DNA of 19,952 bases from an uncultured Oscillospiraceae bacterium (GTDB lineage Bacteria; Bacillota; Clostridia; Oscillospirales; Acutalibacteraceae). The DNA is taken from positions 1 through 19,952 of the forward strand of contig URRG01000004.1 in assembly GCA_900550095.1 (NCBI GenBank). The letters run 5' to 3'. Shown here in pieces: positions 6,053 to 12,156 of the stretch; position 1 is the stretch's first letter, and each line of letters starts with the position of its first letter. The notes under the pieces were generated by a model. The model did not search any database and was not told where the DNA came from. It saw only the letters and a program-made list of their open reading frames with translations. The translations under genes were made by a program, and so were the position numbers.

Positions 6053-6610
6053 TTCCTGCAGGTATTCTTTGAGCCGTGCAAACCATTCCGGCGCCTGGTC
6101 GGCGGTCTGGATAACTTCCCCATTCCGGTATTCCCCCACGGCCCGGAACCCGTTTTCGTTGTCAAAGAAGACGGCTTCGTCGCAGTAAGGAAGTATCCTT
6201 TCTACATCCCGGAAACGGCTCTCAAAGCGTTTTAATACGTCTGCCGGTGGAATATCATGCCCGCCCTTTTCCACGCGGTTCTGGATGCGTTTAAGGCTTT
6301 CCTTTGATGTATCAAGGCCCACATAATACAGGCGGATATAATATCCCTGCTCCCTTGCACGGCGGGCGGTTCTCTCTGTCCGCCGGCCGGAAAGCGTGGT
6401 TTCCTGTGTGAAGCAGATTCCTTTTTTCAGGCAGTCTTCTATTCTGGCAATGGCTTCTTTGCCCCCCTGCAGCCGGTTCCCGCCCATGGACACGGTAATT
6501 GTATCCACGTCTATAATCCGGCCCAGATCGGTTGTTTCAGCCTTTAGAACGCCTGTGAGGCTGCTTTTCCCTGTGCCGTTTACTCCGCCGATGATGGTAT
6601 ACGTCTTCAT
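6050..6610 (-). CDS. zeta-toxin-like P-loop kinase (186 aa)
   Basis: The Walker A motif GGVNGTGKSS covers residues 8-17 (Lys15, Ser16). DVDTI near residues 34-38 and QETTLSG at 69-75 fit the zeta-toxin / COG4185 fold, in which an Asp and Arg residues position the sugar nucleotide and ATP. RIQNRVEKGGHDIP (108-121) supplies the arginine-rich region. Zeta toxins phosphorylate UDP-N-acetylglucosamine and block cell-wall synthesis. This one has the compact length of the family. Its ATG overlaps the stop of the upstream XRE gene (ATGA), as in toxin-antitoxin pairs. Activity as a toxin is inferred from fold and context; a non-toxic kinase of the same family is the alternative. Confidence 0.8.
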   Translation of the reverse strand: MKTYTIIGGVNGTGKSSLTGVLKAETTDLGRIIDVDTITVSMGGNRLQGGKEAIARIEDCLKKGICFTQETTLSGRRTERTARRAREQGYYIRLYYVGLDTSKESLKRIQNRVEKGGHDIPPADVLKRFESRFRDVERILPYCDEAVFFDNENGFRAVGEYRNGEVIQTADQAPEWFARLKEYLQE

Positions 6611-6825
6611 TCCTGGGCTTCCTCCTTCACATATTCCAACAGATCACCGGGCTGGCAGTCCAGAAGGGCGCAGATTTGCGCTATATTATCTAATGAGATC
6701 GTTTTGTTGCATCTCAAAGACTGGATTACTCCCTCTGAAAGCAATTTATCTTTTCTAAGTCTGTAAGTAGAAAAGCCTTTGTCCTTCAAAGCCTTTAAAA
6801 TGTCGATTTTATAAACAATAGGCAT
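6607..6825 (-). CDS. XRE/Cro-type HTH regulator, probable antitoxin (72 aa)
   Basis: The chosen start gives MPIVYKIDILKALKDKGFST at the N-terminus, with AGAAGG nine bases upstream; an alternative GTG at 6873 overlaps the previous stop. The sequence contains a Cro/CI helix-turn-helix (STYRLRKDKLLSEGVIQSLR, then ISLDNIAQICALLDCQPGDL), ending in a short acidic tail. The YVKEEAQE end overlaps the kinase start, so both are made from one message. Location just upstream of a zeta-like kinase suggests it neutralises or represses it. This family is common as Cro-like regulators in clostridial elements, so an antitoxin role is inference. Confidence 0.75.
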   Translation of the reverse strand: MPIVYKIDILKALKDKGFSTYRLRKDKLLSEGVIQSLRCNKTISLDNIAQICALLDCQPGDLLEYVKEEAQE

Positions 6826-6869
6826 CTTCATTACCTTCTTTCCGGGCCTCATTATAAAAAGTCCCTTTT

Positions 6870-7064
6870 TCACTGTTTGGATGTATCACGCTCCATGGTT
6901 TCAGCGATTGCTCGCTTTACAAATCCGTTCAGGCTTTCGCCTCTTGCCTCTGCGTGGGCCTGTATTTCAGCTTTCTGGCCTTGCGGAACACGTATTTTTA
7001 TCTCATCCTGCGTTTTTAAATATGTTTCATTTGCTCTTTTACGCGCTTCACTAATTGGAGCCAA
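6870..7064 (-). CDS. ribbon-helix-helix (Arc-type) DNA-binding protein (64 aa)
   Basis: The start is a TTG at 7064, preceded by AGGAGG at good spacing, giving MAPISEARKRANETYLKTQD. A GTG at 7073 is possible but would overlap the ribosome binding site. DEIKIRVPQGQKAEIQAHAE is the beta strand plus first helix of the Arc fold, and GESLNGFVKRAIAETMERD is the second helix. Such proteins bind operators as dimers and autoregulate. It is the first gene of the operon with the XRE and zeta-like genes and lies next to three operator-like repeats. The layout resembles the omega gene of omega-epsilon-zeta systems. Confidence 0.75.
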   Translation of the reverse strand: MAPISEARKRANETYLKTQDEIKIRVPQGQKAEIQAHAEARGESLNGFVKRAIAETMERDTSKQ

Positions 7065-7092
7065 ACAGAACACCTCCTATTTCTTCACTTAT

Positions 7093-7121
7093 AATATACC
7101 ATAAAATTCGTTGTATGGGAA
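7093..7121 (-). promoter_or_regulatory. promoter of the RHH-XRE-zeta operon
   Basis: On the minus strand TTCCCA (7121-7116) and TATATT (7098-7093) are 17 bp apart. The -35 box lies inside the operator-like copy at 7112-7126. The match to consensus is moderate. Confidence 0.45.
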
Positions 7122-7190
7122 CATACATAATACACAAATGTATGGGTACATGTTTGGCTAGTATGTCTATTGAAATGTATGGGTACATGT
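7112..7190. repeat. three operator-like repeats between divergent promoters
   Basis: An 18-bp sequence, AAATGTATGGGTACATGT, occurs identically at 7136-7153 and 7173-7190, and a diverged copy (TGTATGGGAACATAC) lies at 7112-7126. Each is an imperfect palindrome (ATGTA/TACAT around TGGG). The copies overlap promoter elements of both flanking transcripts, so they are probably the binding sites of the RHH or XRE protein encoded next to them. Confidence 0.65.
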
Positions 7191-7198
7191 ACTATAAT
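7170..7198 (+). promoter_or_regulatory. promoter reading toward the 31-aa ORF and the tRNA-proximal repeats
   Basis: TTGAAA (7170-7175) and TATAAT (7193-7198) are spaced by exactly 17 bp, a near-consensus sigma-A promoter. The entire spacer is one of the operator-like repeats, so a bound repressor would block it. The transcript would start near 7205. Confidence 0.7.
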
Positions 7199-7234
7199 TA
7201 TAGATGTAGTCAGGGGGCGGAAAGGAGGCCGCCA

Positions 7235-7330
7235 ATGAAATTTAAAGAATTTCAGAAGCTTTCAAAAGAAGAGCAGAAGAAATATTTTGAGCAATATAAA
7301 AAAGAGTGGCTAACTACTCGCAATAGCTAA
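7235..7330 (+). CDS. small lysine-rich ORF (31 aa)
   Basis: ATG 7235 has a very strong AAAGGAGG site and a near-consensus promoter 37 bp upstream. The product is lysine- and glutamate-rich (MKFKEFQKLSKEEQKKYFEQ, then YKKEWLTTRNS), probably one long helix. No family is recognised. It is AT-rich compared with the neighbouring genes. Because it is controlled by an operator shared with a toxin-antitoxin operon and lies upstream of a CRISPR-repeat-like sequence, it may belong to an accessory regulatory unit. That is inference. Confidence 0.45.
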   Translation: MKFKEFQKLSKEEQKKYFEQYKKEWLTTRNS

Positions 7331-7362
7331 CCACCCAACAGCAAAGGCCTAACCACGCAAAG
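7310..7362 (+). repeat. three short direct repeats, possible integrase arm sites
   Basis: CTAACTACTCGCAA (7310-7323), CTAACCACCCAA (7327-7338) and CTAACCACGCAA (7349-7360) are related copies 17 and 22 bp apart. They overlap the end of the small ORF and continue into the non-coding DNA before the tRNA. Clustered short repeats near an att core are typical arm-type binding sites of tyrosine recombinases; that assignment is inferred from position. Confidence 0.4.
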
Positions 7363-7419
7363 ATCAGCCCCCTGCTACTTCATTTTAACATAGAATGGAG
7401 TAAAGCGCAATGTAATAAG

Positions 7420-7451
7420 ATCGCTTCCTTCATGGGGCGTGGATTGAAAAT
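7420..7451 (+). CRISPR. solitary type I-C CRISPR-repeat-like sequence
   Basis: The 32 bases beginning ATCGCTTCCTTCATGGG and ending GCGTGGATTGAAAAT closely follow the type I-C repeat pattern (GTCGC, a C-rich arm, a short loop, a G-rich arm, then GCGTGGATTGAAAT). One base of the stem is missing and a few are changed; T-G wobbles keep part of the hairpin CGCTTCC/GGGGCG. No second copy, leader or cas gene exists in the window, so this is not an array. It may be a solitary repeat unit or RNA-based anti-CRISPR carried by the element, a CreA-like guide RNA, or the relic of an array. Confidence 0.55.
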
Positions 7452-7477
7452 CTATCGTGTAAACCGCGTTTTAAAAA

Positions 7478-7499
7478 AATAAACACCAAATAAACACCA
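7478..7499. repeat. tandem 11-bp repeat beside the tRNA attachment region
   Basis: AATAAACACCA occurs twice back to back (7478-7488 and 7489-7499). It lies between the CRISPR-like sequence and the tRNA terminator and could be a second set of recombinase arm sites. The repeat is certain; its function is not. Confidence 0.5.
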
Positions 7500-7504
7500 T
7501 TTCA

Positions 7505-7561
7505 GAGAAAAAGCAAAAGAAAAGCCTCTGAAAAATCCAGCAATAAAGCGGTTTTCAGAGG
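7505..7561 (-). terminator. terminator of tRNA-Leu
   Basis: On the minus strand CCTCTGAAAA (7561-7552) and TTTTCAGAGG (7534-7525) form a 10-bp stem with a 17-base loop, followed by a long T-rich tract (7524-7505). It starts 10 bases after the tRNA CCA. If the crossover lies within the tRNA, this terminator is supplied by the integrated element. Confidence 0.75.
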
Positions 7562-7570
7562 TTTTGTATT

Positions 7571-7655
<85 letters not shown>

Positions 7656-7713
7656 ATGAAAAGTATCGAAGAAATCCGAAAAGCAAAAGCTTTCAGACCT
7701 CCCCGATGCTTTT

Positions 7714-7742
7714 ATTATATCCAAAGACCAGCGGGAATGCAA
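7714..7742 (-). promoter_or_regulatory. promoter of tRNA-Leu
   Basis: On the minus strand TTGCAT (7742-7737) and TATAAT (7719-7714) are 17 bp apart, between the upstream gene's stop and the tRNA. Transcription would start near 7707, leaving a leader of about 50 nt to be trimmed by RNase P. Confidence 0.7.
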
Positions 7743-7752
7743 GCGTTTCCGC

Positions 7753-9039
7753 TCATTTCCCCAATACACCGTCTTTCAGCATGGACTGTGCCGCCAGCAT
7801 GGCTCCCAGACGGCCGCTGTGGAAGTTCAGCCCTCCCTGCATCCAGGCCGCATAGGGCTCCCTGAGAGGCGCATCTGCCGAAAGTTCGATAGATGCTCCC
7901 AGCGTAAAAGCCCCCGCCGCCATGATCACCTGGGAATCGTAGCCGGGCATATCCCAGGGCTCCGGCGTCACGAAGGAATCCACAGGGGCCCCCTTCTGCA
8001 TCCCCTGGCAAAAAGAAATAAGAGCCTTTTCTTTCCGCAAAAGCACAGCCTGGATAATATCCGCCCGGGATTCCAGCGGCTCCGGCGTCACGCCGTATCC
8101 GAAACGGCTGAACAGGGCAGCCGTAAAGGCCGCCGTTTTCAGCGCTTCCCCTGTAACGTGAGGCGCATGGAACGCACCCATAAAGAGCTCCCTGTTGTTT
8201 CCCAGAGTAGCGCCCACTTCCCGGCCCGTGCCGGGGGTGGTGAGGCGGTAGGCGCACATTTCCACCAAATCCTTCCGGCCCGCGATATATCCGCCGGTAG
8301 GAGCGATGCCGCCTCCCGGATTTTTGATCAGAGAGCCCGCCATCAGGTCGGCACCAACAGAGAGAGGCTCCTCCTTCTGCACGAATTCACCGTAGCAGTT
8401 ATCCACCATCACGATACAGTCCGGAGCCTTCCGCTTTGCGATCGCCGCAATACGCCCGATGTCCTCCACAAAAAGCGAAGGCCTGAGGCTGTAGCCTCTG
8501 GAACGCTGCACATACACCATCTTCAGCCCCGGGTGGATCCGCTCCTCCATCGCCGCATAATCCGGCGTTCCATCCTCCTTCAAATCCAGCTGTTCATACC
8601 GGATCCCAAACTCCTTCAGAGAACCAATGCCGTTTCCCGTCAGCCCTATCACGCTCTGGAGCGTATCGTAAGGGAGCCCCGTCACGCTGAGCATGATATC
8701 CCCTGGCCGGAGAACACCGAAAAGAGCTACCGTAAGAGCATGAGTGCCGCATACAAAATTATGGCGCACCAAGGCGTCCTCCGCCCCCAAGGCATAGGCA
8801 TACACCTGGTCAAGCGCTTCGCGGCCTCTGTCTCCATAACCGTAACCGGTAGAAGATACAAAATGGCTTTCGCTCACTCCCGCCCGGCTGAACGCCGCCT
8901 GCATTTTCTGCTGGTTGTAGCAGGTGGTTTCATCGATCTTCTCCAGCGCGGGAGCGATCTGCTCCATAGCCTGTTCCGCAGCCCGCCGGATAGATTCGTC
9001 AATCTCAAAATAGGGATGCAATATCAATTTTTTCACCAT
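7753..9039 (-). CDS. methionine gamma-lyase family PLP enzyme (aluminium-resistance type)
   Basis: A fold-type I PLP enzyme of about 428 residues. VMVDNCYGEF (Asp213 binds the PLP ring nitrogen) is followed by MAGSLIKNPGGGIAPTGGYI, where Lys239 is the expected Schiff-base lysine. CGTHALTVALFGVLRPGD (about 98-114) and the SRGYSLRPSL segment (180-189) are also characteristic of the COG4100 family (methionine gamma-lyase-like, historically aluminium resistance protein). The reaction is probably C-S bond cleavage of a sulfur amino acid in the cytoplasm, but substrate is not proven. The start was set at ATG 9039; an ATG at 9072 adds 11 atypical residues, and neither has a strong ribosome binding site. 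It lies downstream of the GNAT gene after a gap of about 105 bp that holds no other gene. Confidence 0.85.
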   Translation of the reverse strand: MVKKLILHPYFEIDESIRRAAEQAMEQIAPALEKIDETTCYNQQKMQAAFSRAGVSESHFVSSTGYGYGDRGREALDQVYAYALGAEDALVRHNFVCGTHALTVALFGVLRPGDIMLSVTGLPYDTLQSVIGLTGNGIGSLKEFGIRYEQLDLKEDGTPDYAAMEERIHPGLKMVYVQRSRGYSLRPSLFVEDIGRIAAIAKRKAPDCIVMVDNCYGEFVQKEEPLSVGADLMAGSLIKNPGGGIAPTGGYIAGRKDLVEMCAYRLTTPGTGREVGATLGNNRELFMGAFHAPHVTGEALKTAAFTAALFSRFGYGVTPEPLESRADIIQAVLLRKEKALISFCQGMQKGAPVDSFVTPEPWDMPGYDSQVIMAAGAFTLGASIELSADAPLREPYAAWMQGGLNFHSGRLGAMLAAQSMLKDGVLGK

Positions 9040-9144
9040 CGCTTTATGTACATTCCAGCAAGCCGTCCACATCTGCGAAACGGCCTGCCCGTTTTTTAAT
9101 TTTTCAGGGTTTTGATCCTATCCCTCCGCATGCTTTTGTGCGTT

Positions 9145-9924
9145 CTATGAAAGGGAAAGCTGCAGGAAATCTCCTTCCTCCCGAAAGCCGAGGGACGTAT
9201 AAAACCCCTTGTTCTCCCCTTCCGCCCTGAAAACCCAGAACGACCCAACGGCAAGCTCCTCGACGAGCTTATTCACAGCCTCCGTCCCCAATCCGCGGCG
9301 GCGGAATCCAGGATGGACCGCCACGCCGGAAAGCAGAGCGGCTTCCTCTGTGACTGCAGGCGCTATAGCCGCAGCCGCCGGCTCTCCCTCCCGGTATACT
9401 GTGGAAAGAAATGCTGCGCGATGCCGAATCCTGTGAGAAAGATCCAAGTAAAAAGGTTCGAAAGCGGGAGGATGGAAATTTTCTGAACGGCAGAAGGAAA
9501 GAAGCCTGTACACTGCCCGAAGATCCGGCGCGCCTTCTTCTCCTCCCGGGAAGGCCCCCTTCGCTTTTCCGGCGGCCGTACCTTCTCTTCTGAGGATCCG
9601 CCCGCGAAATTCCTCCGGAAGCCCCAGCCGTTTTCCGCAGAAAGCAGGGCAGAGAACTTTTCCGGCGCCGGTCATGGGAAGAAAAGATACGATCTCCTCC
9701 CATTCCTCTTGACCCGAGGCAGTTTTCCCCGACGGAAACAGCAGAAGAGCGTCGTCTACAAGGCCCAGATACAGGCCGGAGCCCTCCTGCTCCCAAAGCC
9801 TGAAAGCTGAAGAACAGAGGGCGCCGTATCCCCTGTATGCATTCCAGGCCGCCCAAAACCGGCAGCCAAAAGGATCGCTTTTCAAAGAGGAAGGAAAAGC
9901 CTCCCCCTCAATGAGACGGATCAT
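9145..9924 (-). CDS. GNAT family N-acetyltransferase (259 aa)
   Basis: The C-terminal half carries the acetyl-CoA-binding motif A, VAVHPGFRRRGLGTEAVNKL (about 201-220, loop RRRGLG), and motif B, ENKGFYTSLGFREEG. The N-terminal half (about 1-140) resembles the non-catalytic half of two-domain GNAT proteins and keeps no acetyl-CoA loop. The acetylated substrate cannot be told. Its ATG overlaps the stop of the preceding M42 peptidase (ATGA), so the two are translated together. The arrangement suggests a link with peptide or amino-acid turnover, but that is only context. Confidence 0.8.
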   Translation of the reverse strand: MIRLIEGEAFPSSLKSDPFGCRFWAAWNAYRGYGALCSSAFRLWEQEGSGLYLGLVDDALLLFPSGKTASGQEEWEEIVSFLPMTGAGKVLCPAFCGKRLGLPEEFRGRILRREGTAAGKAKGAFPGGEEGAPDLRAVYRLLSFCRSENFHPPAFEPFYLDLSHRIRHRAAFLSTVYREGEPAAAAIAPAVTEEAALLSGVAVHPGFRRRGLGTEAVNKLVEELAVGSFWVFRAEGENKGFYTSLGFREEGDFLQLSLS

Positions 9925-10970
9925 ATGTGGATTTCAGGCGGCGAGAGGGCGATCCTTTCCGCCAGGACTTTCACCAGCTCTTCCGCATGATGAAAGTCCT
10001 CCGCCGAAATCATGCTGAAAGCGGAATGGAGATACCGGCAAGGCAGGCTGACGGCAATCGTGCGGACTCCCGTCCCCGAAGGGGCTATGGCTCCCGCGTC
10101 GTTGCCTCCAGCCACACCCAGCTTCGGCTGGCAGGGGATCCCATTCTCTTCAGCGGTATGCAAAGCCATACGGTAATAAGCCCTGTCGTAAATGGTCCGC
10201 CTGTCCATAAAGCTCACCACAGGGCCCTTTCCTACCCGGCAGACCTTATTTTCCTCCGATACGCCGGGAACATCCGCCGCCGTGGTAGCCTCCACTACGA
10301 TGGCCGCCTGGGGGTTCACAGCATTCGTCGCCGTCTGAGCGCCATATAACCCCACCTCTTCCTGCACTGTAAAAACAAAGGTCATATCGCAGGGGAGATC
10401 TGATTTCAGAAGATCTATCAATATGGTGCAGCCCGCCCGGTCATCCAGGGCTTTGCCGATGATACGCCCTCTGGAGGCATCCCAAATAGAATCAAACACC
10501 GCCCGGTCCCCCGGGGAGACCCAACGGGCCGCCTCTTCTCGGCTCCGTGCGCCGATATCAATGGAGAGATCCTCCACCGGCATGGGCTTGTCCCCATCCT
10601 TTCCCTTCATGAGGTGAACGGGCGCACAGCCCATCACGCCGTTGACGGGACCGTTTTTCCCCATGACCGTTACGGAACGCCCGCAAAGGACCATCTTCAA
10701 AATGCCGCCCACCGTATCGAATTTCAGCAGTCCTTTTTCCGTTATATGGGTCACGATCAAGCCCACTTCGTCCATATGGGCGCTGAGCATAAGCCTGGTT
10801 TTAGCGGGCTCTTTGCCCTTCTTTTCCGCTATAATATTTCCAAGGGGCGTAACGGAAACCGAATCCGCATGGGAACGGATTTCCTCCAAAACGGCCTCAC
10901 GCACTGCTCCCTCTTCCCCCGACACGCCGGGAAGGGAACAGAGTTTTTCCAAAAGCGCCAAATCAGCCAC
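9921..10970 (-). CDS. M42 family metallo-aminopeptidase (349 aa), second of a pair
   Basis: The family's metal-binding set is present: His65 and Asp67 in SAHMDEVG, Asp176-Asp177 in ALDDRAG, the catalytic Glu204-Glu205 in VQEEVG, Glu227 in IVVEATT and His315 in YLHSAFSM. M42 enzymes form large dodecameric TET particles that trim the N-termini of short peptides in the cytoplasm. The fourth ligand position is Glu here, whereas the neighbouring paralogue has Asp. Length is normal for the family. Its start overlaps the end of the upstream M42 gene by 8 bp, and its stop overlaps the GNAT start, so three genes form one unit. Confidence 0.9.
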   Translation of the reverse strand: MADLALLEKLCSLPGVSGEEGAVREAVLEEIRSHADSVSVTPLGNIIAEKKGKEPAKTRLMLSAHMDEVGLIVTHITEKGLLKFDTVGGILKMVLCGRSVTVMGKNGPVNGVMGCAPVHLMKGKDGDKPMPVEDLSIDIGARSREEAARWVSPGDRAVFDSIWDASRGRIIGKALDDRAGCTILIDLLKSDLPCDMTFVFTVQEEVGLYGAQTATNAVNPQAAIVVEATTAADVPGVSEENKVCRVGKGPVVSFMDRRTIYDRAYYRMALHTAEENGIPCQPKLGVAGGNDAGAIAPSGTGVRTIAVSLPCRYLHSAFSMISAEDFHHAEELVKVLAERIALSPPEIHI

Positions 10971-12024
10971 GGCTTCCCACCTCCTTTACGTAAGCCGCTA
11001 TGAGCCTGGCGGTGTTTTCCACATCTTCCAGATCGACGGTCTCAATAGCCGAATGCATATTGCAGAGAGGAATGGAGATCAGCGCCGTGCGGACGCCCCG
11101 GCCCACAACGGCTACAGCCTCGCTGTTGGTGCACGTGCGGCCCCCGTACACATCCGCTTTATATGGAATACTGTTTTCTTCCGCCAAAGAGACGAAGCGG
11201 CGGCTCATTCCGCCGTCCAAAATAGGGGCAAAGCCAACCGTAGGGCCCGCGCCGAGAGGCTGGCTCACCGTCTCCGACACGCCCGGCTGGGCGGCAAACC
11301 CCACGTCCACCACAACAGCCTGGGTAGGCTGCATACGGAAGCCTCCCGTGCGGGCGCCGCGTCCGTTTACCTCTTCGTCACAGCTCAAAAGCACCGTCAC
11401 CCGGCAGGATAGCTCTTCATCCTTGAGCAGCTGGGCGCACCGTATCAGCGAAGCGCAGCCGACACGGTCGTCCAGAGCGCCGCTGGAAAGCCTCCCGTTC
11501 AAAAGCATCTTGGGTTTCATCCACATAAGGGCTCTGTCCCCCGGGGAAACCAGCCGTCCGGCTTCCTCCCCGGAAAGCCCCACATCGATATGGAGCTCGT
11601 TTACAGGAAGAAGCTTTTCCTCTCCCTTCATCAAATGAGGCGGCATGCAGCAGACGATCCCCGTCAGTTTTTCCTTTCCATATACCGTGACGGCGCTGCC
11701 GGGCATAAGCCTCTTATCGATCCCACCGCAGGCATCCACAGAAAGGAAACCGTCTTCATCGACCCCTGTGACGATCAAGCCGATCTGGTCGATGTGAGCG
11801 TCCAGAAGAATATGTTCTTCCGCATCCTTTTTTCCGAAATGCATATATACGTTTCCTACACTGTCGATTTCCGTCTCTCCCAGGGCCGCCAGTTCTGCCG
11901 CGGCTGCCTTAGAGGCGAAAAGCTCATCCCCGGAATTCCCCGGAGCGGAGCACAGCCGGAAAATCAGATCCCGCAGGGCGTTTCTTCCCCCCTCTGTTTC
12001 CGTTTTTTCCCGCTTATCTTCCAT
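10963..12024 (-). CDS. M42 family metallo-aminopeptidase (353 aa), first of a pair
   Basis: From ATG 12024, which is preceded by GGAAGG about ten bases upstream, the metal ligands are His77 and Asp79 (LDAHIDQIG), Asp185-Asp186 (ALDDRVG), catalytic Glu217-Glu218 (DEEVN), Asp240 (VVVDVGFA) and His324 (NMHSAIE). Upstream in-frame ATGs at 12096 and 12057 would add 11 to 24 charged residues outside the conserved core. The cytoplasmic peptide-trimming function is well supported by these residues. Adjacent paralogues of this family may assemble into mixed particles. The gap of 132 bp to murD holds no other gene. Confidence 0.9.
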   Translation of the reverse strand: MEDKREKTETEGGRNALRDLIFRLCSAPGNSGDELFASKAAAAELAALGETEIDSVGNVYMHFGKKDAEEHILLDAHIDQIGLIVTGVDEDGFLSVDACGGIDKRLMPGSAVTVYGKEKLTGIVCCMPPHLMKGEEKLLPVNELHIDVGLSGEEAGRLVSPGDRALMWMKPKMLLNGRLSSGALDDRVGCASLIRCAQLLKDEELSCRVTVLLSCDEEVNGRGARTGGFRMQPTQAVVVDVGFAAQPGVSETVSQPLGAGPTVGFAPILDGGMSRRFVSLAEENSIPYKADVYGGRTCTNSEAVAVVGRGVRTALISIPLCNMHSAIETVDLEDVENTARLIAAYVKEVGSRG

Positions 12025-12156
12025 TTTTTCGTTTCCTTCCTTTCTTCCTTTCTCCATTCCCGCCTTTAATTCCTGCGTATACCGATCCGGCGGCATACCG
12101 GCCCGCCGTTTCCCGCAGCCGGACGGGAGCTGTTGGGGAAACAGAATGAATACTCC

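Larger units (their letters stand above)
1..7570. mobile_element. right-hand end of an integrated element at tRNA-Leu
   Basis: Everything left of the tRNA-Leu 3' end looks accessory: a replication ATPase, many tiny unknown genes, a phBC6A51-like helix-turn-helix protein, a sigma factor, a zeta-type toxin operon and isolated repeats. From the tRNA onward the genes are ordinary housekeeping genes on the opposite strand. A tRNA 3' end is a classic tyrosine-recombinase target. The tRNA is intact and carries its CCA. No integrase, relaxase, portal, capsid or large terminase gene is visible, so the class (prophage, phage satellite, integrative element) cannot be settled; the left end is outside the window. 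The exact boundary near 7571 is inferred. Confidence 0.7.

Noticed and set aside
7420..7451. a true CRISPR array
   Set aside because: Only one repeat-like copy was found on either strand, with no leader or cas genes, so it is listed as a solitary repeat instead.
7819..9099. 426-codon plus-strand open frame
   Set aside because: It is the antisense shadow of the PLP-dependent lyase gene; the minus strand encodes conserved catalytic motifs and this frame encodes none.
9078..9110. hairpin AACGG/CCGTT followed by T-rich DNA on the plus strand
   Set aside because: It looks like a plus-strand terminator, but no plus-strand gene precedes it; it lies between two minus-strand genes and is not oriented to end them.
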